A stretch of DNA of 64,000 nucleotides from NCBI GenBank assembly GCA_037043235.1, contig JAWRVZ010000052.1, positions 124,001 to 188,000 of the forward strand. Reading direction: 5' to 3'. The notes under the pieces are model-generated. The model made no database searches and was not told the origin of the DNA. It saw only the letters and a list, made by a program, of their open reading frames with translations. Positions 44,744 to 54,070 of this stretch are shown piece after piece. Position 1 is the first letter of the stretch. Every line of letters starts with the position of its first letter. The translations under genes and the position numbers were made by a program. The DNA is from Rhodeus uyekii (taxonomy: Eukaryota; Chordata; Actinopteri; Cypriniformes; Acheilognathidae).

Positions 44744-45440
44744 TTAAGCTGTGATAAAGTGCTCACATTTGGACAAGCCAGATTTGAACCAGGGGTTTGC
44801 ATTGATGACATCCAGGTCAGATTTGGTTGAATAATCCCCACACACCAATGCAAACAATAGTACACCAAGTGACCAAACTGTAGCTGGCTCACCATGGAAC
44901 ACTCCTTCCACCGTATATTCAGGAGGACAGTACTCATCTGTGCCTGGATGAAAGAGATTTGGTCTCATACGCAAGTTTGCATTACCAAAATAAAAAAAGA
45001 TTTGATCCTCCTGACTTGATACAATAGACTGAGAAGTTGAAGGACATACCTATAAACAGACTGTATGGGGAGTTCTCAAGGAGATCACCACACCCAAAGT
45101 CGATCAGCTTTACTTTCCTGGTTTCCTGGTTAAACAGCAGATTCTCGAGTTTGATGTCACCATGAAGCACAAGCACCATGATGACACGTTGACAGCATAT
45201 AAATGCAGCATGGGTTGTCTGCCTCATGATGACACATGCTAGGTCCTCATCAATGGAGCCTCCGTAGCTCTCCGCAAGACCAAACAAGTCCTCGCAGGGT
45301 GAGGGCAGCTCTAGGACCATGATATAATCGTTGGGTCGATCCTGCTAGTCTAGGAGATTGATTATCTCAGACACCCTGGGACCTTCATTGGCAAGGATCA
45401 ACAGAGCGACCTCGATTGGGAGGGGTTTGGGATGACCCGA
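44744..45440 (-). pseudogene. Pim-like serine/threonine kinase pseudogene (two exons)
   Basis: Exon 45050-45440 encodes PIEVALLIL, RPNDYIMVLELPSPCEDLF, HGDIKLENLL and VKLIDFGCGDLL. Exon 44744-44943 encodes TDEYCPPEY, EPATVWSLGVLLFALVCGD and ends at TAA. Splice sites are intact (acceptor TCTTCTAG, donor GTATGT, acceptor TTCATCCAG). These are catalytic-lobe segments of the Pim-like family that is strongly amplified in zebrafish. Faults: a TAG at 45345-45347 where the family has Trp (LLDxQDRP), an HRD-to-HGD change, a short insertion before VLHGD, and loss of both the glycine loop and the C-terminal lobe. Confidence 0.8.
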
Positions 45441-45504
45441 CTAGAAGACAGACAATTGTTTTTGGTACTTGACAATGACAGTTAATTTGTAATTTATAAT
45501 AATA

Positions 45505-47079
45505 CACTGCTCAAAAAAATAAAGGGAACACTAAAAGAACACATACTAGATCTGAATTAATGAAATAATCTTATTAAATCCTTTTTTCTTTACATAGTTG
45601 AAAGTGCTGACAACAAAATCACACAAAAATTATCAATGGAAAACAAAATTTTCAACCCATAGAGGTCTGGATTTGGAGTCACGCTCAAAATTAAAGTGGA
45701 AAACCACACTACAGGCTGATCCAACTTTGCTGTAATGTCCTTAAAACAAGTCAAAATGAGGCTCAGTAGTGTGTGTGGCCTCCACGTGCCTGTATGACCT
45801 CCCTACAATGCCTGGGCATGCTCCTGATGAGGTGGCAGATGGTCTTCTGAGGGATCTCCTCCCAGACCTGGACTAAAGCATCCGCCAACTCCTGGACAGT
45901 CTGTGGTGCAACGTGGTGTTGGTGGATGGAGCATGATGTCCCAGATGTGCTCAATAGGATTCAGGTCTGGGGAAAGGACAGGCCAGTCCATAACATCAAT
46001 GTTACCTCTTGCAGGAACTGCTGACACACTCCAGCCACTTGAAGTCTAGCATTGTCTTGCATTAGGAGGAACCCAGGGCCAACCGCACCAGCAAAAGGTC
46101 TCACAAGGGGTCTGAGGATCTCATCTCGGTACCTAATGGCAGTCAGGCTTCCTCTGGCGAGCACATGGAGGGCTGTGCGGCCCCCCAAAGAAATGCCACC
46201 CCACACCATTACTGACCCACCCCCAAACCGGTCATGCTGGAGGATGTTGCAGGCAGCAGAACATTCTCCACTTTATCTCCAGACTCTGTCACACCTATCA
46301 CATGCTCAGTGTGAACCTGCTTTTATCTGTGAAGAGCACAGGGTGCCAGTGGAGAATTTGCCAATCTTGGTGTTTCTCTGGCAAATGACAAACATCCTGC
46401 ACGGTGTTGGGCTGTTAGCACAACCCCCACCTGTGGATGTCGGGCCCTCATACCATCCTCATGGAGTCTGTTTATGACCATTTGAGTAAACACATGCACA
46501 TTTGTGGCCTACTGGAGCTCATTCTGCAGGGCTCTTTCAGTGCTCCTCCTGCTCCTTCTTGTACAGAGGCGGAGGTAGCGGTCCAGCTGCTGGGTTCTTG
46601 CCCTCCTACATCCTCCTCCACGTCTCCTGGTGGACTGGCCTGTCTCCTGGTAGCACCTCCATGCTCTGGACACTACACTGACCGACACAGCAAACCTTCT
46701 TGCCACAGTTCGCATTGATGTGCCGTCCTGGATGAGCTGCACTACCTGAGCCACTTGTGTGTGTTGTAGACTTCGTCTCATGCTACCACTAGGAGTAAAA
46801 GCACTGCCAGCATTCAAAAGTGACCAAAATACCAGCCAGGAAGCATAGGAACTGAGAACTGGTCTGTGGTCACCACCTGCAGAACCATTCCTTTATTGGG
46901 GGTGTCTTGCTATATGCCTATAATTTCCACCTGTTGTCTATTCCATTTGCGTAACAGTATGTGAAATTGATTGTCCATCAGTGTTGCTTCCTAAGTGGAC
47001 AGTTTGATTTCACAGAAGTGTGATTGATTTGGAGTTACATTGTGTTGTTTAAGTGTTCCCTTTATTTTTTTGAGCAGTG
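45505..47079 (-). mobile_element. Tc1-like transposon, complete ends, dead transposase
   Basis: Perfect-looking TIRs CACTGCTCAAAAAAATAAAG and its inverse, flanked by TA (45503-45504, 47080-47081). The minus-strand transposase is split over frames: HTH region at 46817-46509 (GTSMRTVARRFAVSVSVV), DDE core at 46209-45961 (MVWGGISLGGRTAL, MQDNARLQVAGV) and C-terminus at 46027-45763 (MDWPVLSPDLNPIEHIWD). At least two frameshifts, so it encodes no full protein, yet the ends could still be recognised in trans. Confidence 0.92.
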
Positions 47080-47084
47080 TATAA

Positions 47085-47341
47085 TCCCGGTGTGTTTGCT
47101 GTCCTGTGTGGTGTCGTTGTCATTTGTTGGATGTTCCTGGGTCTCCCTGTCCTTGTCCCTGTCCCTGTTTCAGTTTCACTTGAGTGCCCTTTGTTATGTC
47201 TTGTTTTCAGTTTGTTCAAGTTAAGTTATGTTTTCCCCCTCGTGGGTATTTTTTTTGTGAGTTCTGATCGATGTTCCTTTTGTTATAATAAATCCTCACT
47301 CTTACCCTGCACTTGAGTCCTCCCGTATCAGTTCGTGACAA
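47085..47341 (+). mobile_element. LTR 3' portion (R/U5-like)
   Basis: GTTTTCCCCCTCGTGGGTAT, an AATAAA near 47288 and the terminus CAGTTCGTGACA parallel the end of the LTR at 38736-39535. The rest is missing at the Tc1 junction. Confidence 0.5.
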
Positions 47342-47573
47342 TAACAGTTCATACTGTCACTTAGTTACTGGATACACTGCCAACCAGCACTTCAACACAT
47401 TTAAATAGAGACAGTAAAGTACTGTCAAACTGGATTAAATTAATGGAGTGTGTGCAATATAATTTGAGATTACATGTTTACATATGCATGTAATTACAGT
47501 AAACCAAATTGCCATACGTAAAAGTTTGTGAATGTCGTCGTTACCAAATAAACAATGGCATAAAAACAATATA

Positions 47574-48710
47574 CAGTGGGAACCCACTTATCTTGAGCTC
47601 GGTTAACTCGCCAACTCTGTTATGTCAACGTTTTTGAAGTGGAACCGCCAAACTCCCTATTTTTCTTAGCATTTTCTTATCGGTTATGTCGATTCTTTTT
47701 TGTCGCCGAACCCTAATATCTCGAGCACAAAAGACATTACTGATAGAAGCTTAGAAGCATTTGTTTTCAAGCAGACCATTAAAGGCAAAAAGCAACAAAG
47801 CATTTTAGACTTTAATGAAACCATAGTAACCATTTCACTCATAGTGTCAGAGTGAAATGACTGTGTTATGAGTGAATGTGTTTATGTGTTTTGTGACTGT
47901 TTACTGTCAGGGTTTTCAGGATAAGGGAGGACCCAATTGCAGAGATGAGTGAAGTGATATTTATTTACAGGACAGTGACAGGCAAACAGCATTGAATGTG
48001 TAACGACGAGCAAACAGTTAGGCAAGGCACACAATAGGATAGCTGGCTGGTCAGGACTTAAGACAGATGATGCTCAGGCTGATGGAAAGACTTGGCAGCA
48101 ACTCAGGAAACCAGAGGCTTGAGGCCTGGGGATGTGATGATGTTGTACCCAGCTAGCTGCCAGGCCAGGAACGTCAACAGCCAGGGAAAACAGGAGACAG
48201 GGCAGGAACCAACAAGGACTACACTCAAGAACAAAAGAAACAAACTGACAAAACCATGGCAATAAAATGTAACTAACTACATGAACTGAGTAGAAAAGAA
48301 ACCGTATTACTAGAAATAAACTAAAATCAAGCTAATCACTTAGACAACTACTTCAATGTTAGTTACTCACACAAAACGAACCAGCCAAGACATGAGTAAA
48401 ACAAGCACAATATAAAGGGAGCATAACACATGAGGGACAGGTGAACACACTCAAGCAAACGAGACTAGGCAATGACTAAACAAGGGGGCGTGGTAACTGG
48501 AACTGAGGTGGGACGAGAGGAACACATGAATAAAGACAGAGCCATGTGCTTAAGCACAACACAAACAGGCAAACATTAAACAAGGATAAAACAGACAAGA
48601 CTGTCAGGGCAGGATCCTGACAGTTTACGCTGTGAGCAAAATTGTGTTTGCAATGTTGGAGAATATAATTAAAGGTTTGTATCGAGAATCAAAGGTGGGT
48701 TTTTATAGTA
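47574..48710 (+). mobile_element. Tigger-like copy 3, right end lost, with nested LTR
   Basis: It starts CAGTGGGAACCCACTTATCT after TA and matches the first about 160 bp of the 14710 copy. After the nested LTR (47905-48622) the Tigger interior resumes: TGTTGGAGAATATAATTAAA corresponds to 16074-16093. No right TIR was found beyond about 48710. Confidence 0.75.
47905..48622 (-). mobile_element. Solo LTR, TSD GTTTAC
   Basis: TGTCAGGG..CCTGACA, 718 bp, flanked by GTTTAC at 47899-47904 and 48623-48628. On the minus strand an AATAAA followed by AATTGGGTCCTCCC near the end gives the orientation. The interior element is absent. Confidence 0.85.
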
Positions 48711-49096
48711 TACTAGTAAATCTTGCACCGGCTGTTAGAGTGGTTGACGACTGCCCAGATGTTAAATAAACTGGTCACACGGGCTTTGTAGATGTTTAAA
48801 TGATTCTTAATTGTTTGTTTACTTTCCTTAAAAATTTTCCTTTCTTTTCTCAACAGCTTTTTGCCATGGGGATTCAGGGGAATCCAATAGATCAAGTTCA
48901 CCAAAATTAGGAAAGGAAAACACCTCAAAAGAAAACTGAACCACTTTTCAAATAAAGTTTTACTCCATTTAGAAGTGAGGTTGTCACAGTCCTGTCGCGT
49001 CTTTCACATCCGGGTTCCTCAGTGTTTTCCAGATCCTTCCATCTCCTGTCTAGTTAGTAATTACCCAATTAATCATCACAGCTGTGTCCCATTTCC

Positions 49097-50590
49097 TTGT
49101 GTATTTATACCTCTCGTATCCCCCTTGTCATTGTCGGTTATTGGATGTTTATGGTATGTGGATGCTCCCTTCCGTGTCTTCCCCAGTTTATGCCCTTTAA
49201 CACCCTTTTCGAGCGGGGGCTGGACACAATGACCCTCCGAAGCCTCGAGGGAACGAGTTTTTCCTTGAGGGAAAACATCAATCTCATTCTGTGGCTCAAC
49301 GGCTCCGACTACACTGTAGAGGAAGTCACAGATTCGGCGCTCCCGAACATCGCCCCCGAGTCAACGCTCTCAACCTCCGCGTCACCGCGCCGCCGCCGCC
49401 GTAAACGGGGTAAGCGGGTGTGTCCCGCGGCCGCTCCCATGAATGAGCCGAGTCCCGCGGCCGTTACTGAACTGTTTCCCCGAGCGGCCACGCCTGAACT
49501 GTTTCCCCGAGCGGCCGCGCCTGAACAGCTTTCCCGAGCGGCCGCGCCTGAACAGAGTTCTTCCCGAGCGGCCGAAACTGAACAGAGTTCTTCCCGAGCG
49601 GCCGAAACTGAACAGAGTTCTTCCCGAGCGGCCGAAACTGAACAGAGTTCTTCCCGAGCGGCCGAAACTGAACAGAGTTCTTCCCGAGCGGCCGAAACTG
49701 AACAGAGTTCTTCCCGAGCGGCCGAAACTGAACAGAGTTCTTCCCGAGCGGCCGAAACTGAACAGAGTTCTTCCCGAGCGGCCGAAACTGAACAGAGTTC
49801 TTCCCGAGCGGCCGAAACTGAACAGAGTTCTTCCCGAGCGGCCGAAACTGAACAGAGCTCTCCCCGAGCGGCCGACCACCATGAACAGTGCTCTCCCCGA
49901 GCGGCCGACCACCATGAACAGTGCTCTCCCCGAGCGGCCGACCACCATGAACAGTGCTCTCCCCGAGCGGCCGACCACCATGAACAGTGCTCTCCCCGAG
50001 CGGCCGACCACCATGAACAGTGCTCTCCCCGAGCGGCCGAAAAGGAACCGTGCTCTCCCCGAGGGCCCGACCCGCCAGAGCCTGAGCTGCCGTGGCCCGA
50101 CCCGCCAGAGCCTGAGCTGCCGTGGCCCGACCCGCCAGAGCCTGAGCTGCCGTGGCCCGACCCGCCAGAGACTGAGCTGCCGCCGCCGGCCTTCCGCGAC
50201 CTCCCAGAGCCGCCGCCGGCCTTCCGCGACCTCCCAGAGCCGCCGCCGGCCTTCCGCGACCTCCCAGAGCTCCCACCGCCGGCACTCCAGCCAGCACACC
50301 AGCCGGCCCCGCCAGAGCCACCGCCGGCCGTCCAGCCAGCACTCCAGCCGGCCCCGCCAGAGCCACCGCCGGCACTCCAGCCGGTCCAGCCGGCCCCGCC
50401 AGAGCCACCGCCGGCCGTCCAGCCGGCACTCCAGCCGGCACTCCAGCCGGCCCCGCCAGAGCCACCGCCGGCCGTCCAGCCGGCACTCCAGCCGGCCCCG
50501 CCAGAGCCATCGCCGGTCGTCCAGCTGGCACCCCATACGGCCCCGCCTGAGCCACCCTGGACTGTGGCGCCACCCTGGAGACCCCCTTGA
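49097..50590 (+). CDS. Gag-like ORF with four tandem peptide repeats
   Basis: A 497-codon frame; the first about 33 codons are LTR sequence, so the annotated start is artificial. Real gag-type sequence starts at NTLFERGLD and runs to LILWLNGSDYTVEEV, followed by a basic run (PRRRRRKRGKR). Then come repeats: ten copies of a 10-residue unit (SSSRAAETEQ), five of an 11-residue unit (SPRAADHHEQC), about four of PPEPELPWPD and three of PPPAFRDLPE, then Pro-rich PPEPPPAVQPA units. All periods (30, 33, 30 bp) are multiples of three, so long frames also open on the opposite strand. The end is PPEPPWTVAPPW. Product, if any, is a structural Gag fragment. Confidence 0.6.
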   Translation: MCIYTSRIPLVIVGYWMFMVCGCSLPCLPQFMPFNTLFERGLDTMTLRSLEGTSFSLRENINLILWLNGSDYTVEEVTDSALPNIAPESTLSTSASPRRRRRKRGKRVCPAAAPMNEPSPAAVTELFPRAATPELFPRAAAPEQLSRAAAPEQSSSRAAETEQSSSRAAETEQSSSRAAETEQSSSRAAETEQSSSRAAETEQSSSRAAETEQSSSRAAETEQSSSRAAETEQSSSRAAETEQSSSRAAETEQSSPRAADHHEQCSPRAADHHEQCSPRAADHHEQCSPRAADHHEQCSPRAADHHEQCSPRAAEKEPCSPRGPDPPEPELPWPDPPEPELPWPDPPEPELPWPDPPETELPPPAFRDLPEPPPAFRDLPEPPPAFRDLPELPPPALQPAHQPAPPEPPPAVQPALQPAPPEPPPALQPVQPAPPEPPPAVQPALQPALQPAPPEPPPAVQPALQPAPPEPSPVVQLAPHTAPPEPPWTVAPPWRPP

Positions 50591-50735
50591 CTCATTATAA
50601 CCAGTCTCCAGGGTACCCTCCCTCCCGCCCTTGGTTGATTGTCATGTGTCTTGTCCTCCTCCTGTTCCCCCTCCCTCCCCTCCGCAAGATATTCCTCATT
50701 CGGCGTGAGGTCACGCCTTGCGGGTGGGGGCGTAC

Positions 50736-51070
50736 TGTCACAGTCCTGTCGCGTCTTTCACATCCGGGTTCCTCAGTGTTTTCCAGATCCTTCCCTCTCC
50801 TGTCTAGTTAGTAATTACCCAATTAATCATCACAGCTGTGTCCCATTTCCTTGTGTATTTATACCTCTCGTATCCCCCTTGTCATTGTCGGTTATTGGAT
50901 GTTTATGGTATGTGTATGGTATGTGGATGCTCCCTTCCGTGTCTTCCCCAGTTTATGAGTTTTGCACCCTCGCGTGCTTTTGTTTCTAGTTTTGGTAATA
51001 AAGTCTTGGTGTTCTTAATCTCCGTGTCTCTGTGATCTCCGCATCGCACACCAGCACCAACTACGTAACA
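50736..51070 (+). repeat. 3' LTR, complete (335 bp)
   Basis: TGTCACAG..GTAACA, preceded by a purine-rich tract (GGGTGGGGGCG). AATAAAG near 50997 is the probable polyadenylation signal. Confidence 0.9.
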
Positions 51071-51321
51071 GAGGTAGAGGAGAAGAGGAATAAAGTTTTT
51101 CATTGTTCATGGAACATCTGGGTTGCGTTTTCTTTATTTTCTTATTCTACAAGTGTTTAGGCGAACCCAATACCTCGGTTACATTAATGATTATTTCCAG
51201 TTTACTAGTGATGGCAAAATGAAGCCCCATGAAGCAGTGAAGCCCTGCAGGGAAATGCTTCACACACACATAGGGGCTTCAAGATGATTTATTTGCTCGA
51301 CTACCCCATCATGTGGACAGA

Positions 51322-51806
51322 AAAAACAATATTTTTTCCACCATGGCTTTCAAAGTCTAAAAAATATAATTTATTGAACTGAAAAGTATTGAAATGGTTA
51401 ATGTGATAATATAGTGCTCAGCCAAGTCAACCTTCTCAGCTAAACTGAATTACATATGTAAGAGTTTAAAAAAAAACTATACAGGGATATGAATATAAAT
51501 GGGATATATATCTCCTCGTTGCAAGACTCTAAAGTGCCTTAGCATAGTTGAGGTGTTATTATTATAACTTAGCTCCTTGGAACACGCCAGATACTTCTCC
51601 TACAAGTATTCAGAAAAGTTGTCACATTTTATTTTATTCATTAATGGAATCTATTACATAGTAATTGTAGGTGCCAGGTGAGATCAACTCAAAGTGCTCC
51701 CAAACAGGGGAAAATCTCATCTTTCTTGCTGGTTCCATCGCAAAAAAAGAGGCTTGAATCGAATGCCAAAAACAGCGCAATAAAGGGACCCAAAAACACA
51801 AAAGGC
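51322..51806 (-). pseudogene. hAT transposase BED-finger exon fragment, copy 2
   Basis: Same 485-bp segment as 43162-43648, with only a few substitutions and a shorter A-run. The frame reads KMRFSPVWEHFELISPGTYN and then stops. The finger cysteines and everything downstream are absent. Confidence 0.75.
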
Positions 51807-51968
51807 GAGGGGCAATCCATAGTGTTTCACTGCCGCTTTTATTTCGAACTGCACTCAAACCTAGCGAATCATTTCCTGAATCAGTCACGTGGTACACGCG
51901 CTACACAGGGCTTCAAGTGTTGCTTGAACCAACACACGCATCGACCCGCGGTTCCACTGTGACTACAG

Positions 51969-52524
51969 CAGTGGTTCTCAAATAGTGGGGCGAAACCAGG
52001 GGGGGCGCGCGTGACCGTGGGGAACATGCTTTTTTTGTCAGGGAGTAGATTTTCTTGCACTGAACAAGAGCAGCAGATATGAAGTTCAGATAACAAACCC
52101 TTCACCCGTTGATGTGTACGATCACACCGGTGTTCATGTGTTACGTGATCAATCGCTAAATTCACACGTGTTTTCACGCGCTATCTGGCACTGATCCAAA
52201 AAAGACGCGCTCAGAGAATTTGATCATTATAAAGGTTTTTAAGCGACAAACATTCGCTTCCACATATCTGAGAATCTGAATATCAGGTAGTTGATAACAG
52301 AGCCAACAAGTTAGTGACTATTTTGAATAAAAAAGAAAAAACTAAATAAATGTGAAACATCTATCAAACAGCGCTTTTTGCGACTGCGGTCTGTCACGTG
52401 ACAAGCATGACGCGTTGCCATGGAAACAATAAAGCGAAAGTTCCAAAATAGTGGGAGGGGGGGCGCGCGAAATGTTTACTTCTTCCTAGGGGGGGGCGTG
52501 ACAGAAAATAATTGAGAAGCACTG
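51969..52524. mobile_element. hAT MITE, TSD GACTACAG
   Basis: CAGTGGTTCTCAAATAG..ATAATTGAGAAGCACTG with perfect 8-bp duplications GACTACAG at 51961-51968 and 52525-52532. G-rich blocks (GGGGGGGCGCGCG) lie near both ends. No ORF. Confidence 0.92.
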
Positions 52525-52580
52525 GACTACAGTAACTGTGACACGCTTCAGGGATTCGACCCGAGATAGGCGACCCGGGA

Positions 52581-53560
52581 TAGGTGATACCTGACTTTTT
52601 AAATTCGATACGATATCGATACTTTTTGGTATAATTTTACCGATTTCGATACCGATACCGCTTATTTCTTAAATGTGTATGTGATTTTTCAACAAAAAAA
52701 AAAAGTAAAAAAAAAAAATATATATATATACATAAGACATATTGGCCATTAAAAAATTTATTACAAAAGTAAAATTGACAACAAATAAATAAAAATGTTT
52801 AAAATAATACAGTATTTTACAAAAAAAATTGATTAAATAAAATACTTCATAACATAAAGATTAATATAATAAAAAATACTAACAACAAAAATTTTGCATA
52901 TTTGCACTGTATGAAATATTTCTTATTTTTAAGCAGGCCATTTTTTTCTTTATTTTCAACTTTGTACATATTTTTCCAATTTAGCAATGTTCAGAAAGAC
53001 ATTTCAGTGTCTTTTCATTTGTTGAATTGTTGATAAAGATTTCCTAATCTTTAAGCTTCAGATTTGTGTTTAGGAAAAGCAACATGTTAACATTTTTTGG
53101 TTTAAGACGATTTCGCCTCTGACTAATTGTCTCTCCTGCCTTGGAGAACAACCTCTCTGCTGGAACAGAGGTTGCGACAATTCCAAGGTATTTTTTATCA
53201 CCTTTTTACTGCCACTGAAAAATAGCACCACACCACGCTACGCTTTCTTTCTGCCATTCTGTTTATGCGCGGACAATATTGCGCGACGCGTGCCATGAAA
53301 GTGACGTGTACGTGTGGGCAGGGCACGTTGCTCGCGTTTCTCAAAGTCATCACGTGAAACGGGTGAGCTAAATGTCAGAGGGGGATTTCAGTTGTAGGAC
53401 AAACATTAAACAGAAGTACCGAAAACACTTCTTGCAGAAATTGATGCAGAAATTATTAATTTAATTTTAGTATCGATATTTTTGTGGAGATATCGATACC
53501 AAGTGAGTAGCTTGTGAGTATCGATATATCGATACTGCAGTATCGATATGCCCATCCCTA
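52581..53560 (-). mobile_element. Second hAT remnant with dimerisation domain
   Basis: The right end (inverted) reads TAGGGATGGGCATATCGATA, a hAT-type terminus. The minus-strand frame 53194-53044 encodes VATSVPAERLFSKAGETISQ and RNRLKPKN..LNTNLKLKD with a stop: the conserved C-terminal dimerisation (hATC) region. N-terminal and catalytic parts are missing. The left boundary and TSD are uncertain. Confidence 0.75.
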
Positions 53561-53725
53561 CCAGAGAAGCACATCACTAGGGGAGGTTCCAAGATGGCTC
53601 CTTGATTACACGCGTTTTAATGAGCTCTGCATCCCCAATCAGTTAAATTGACTTATAAAGTTATTGCAGAGAAGATTTTGAAAGATAATTTATTTTATTA
53701 ACACAGTGATTCGTCGGAGATAACG

Positions 53726-54070
53726 ATGGTCGGATCTGGAAAAAGAAAAAGTGCAGGAAAGAAGGTGGGAAAGTCTGACCAAAATGTTCATGCTAACATA
53801 ATTAGCAACGCCAGCAGCAGCGCGCACATGGCCGAAACAATTAAGAAAGTTCCGTCCAGCGATCTCATTACAGACAATGCACACGATTATCTCAAACAAG
53901 ACATTGATCATGAGGAATTTATGCTGGCCGAGGAAGAAATTCCATTTCTCCCTGAAACACCATGTAAATCTCCAGCCCCAAAACAACGCAGGATTGTAGA
54001 TCGAGACACAACGGTTATCCTTGAACAGATCTCTGTTGAACAGAAAACTAATCTTATCCTACTGGAATAA
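53726..54070 (+). pseudogene. L1 ORF1 N-terminal fragment
   Basis: 115 codons starting MVGSGKRKSAGKKVGKSD, a basic N-terminus, then an acidic stretch (DIDHEEFMLAEEEIPFLPET). The coiled coil and RNA-binding domains are absent: the frame runs into ORF2 sequence near 54055 and stops. Confidence 0.7.

Larger units (their letters stand above)
48982..51070 (+). mobile_element. Gag-only LTR retrotransposon with tandem-repeat ORF, TSD GAGGT
   Basis: The left end TGTCACAGTCCTGTC and right end ACTACGTAACA are flanked by exact GAGGT (48977-48981, 51071-51075). The 3' LTR is complete (50736-51070). The 5' LTR retains only about its first 215 bases (48982-49196) and then joins gag-like sequence, so R, U5, the primer site and the gag start are deleted. 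No pol genes. Confidence 0.9.

Noticed and set aside
49309..50595. 428-codon minus-strand ORF and other frames over the tandem repeats
   Set aside because: GC-rich repeats with periods divisible by three leave many frames open; only the plus frame has gag-like flanks.
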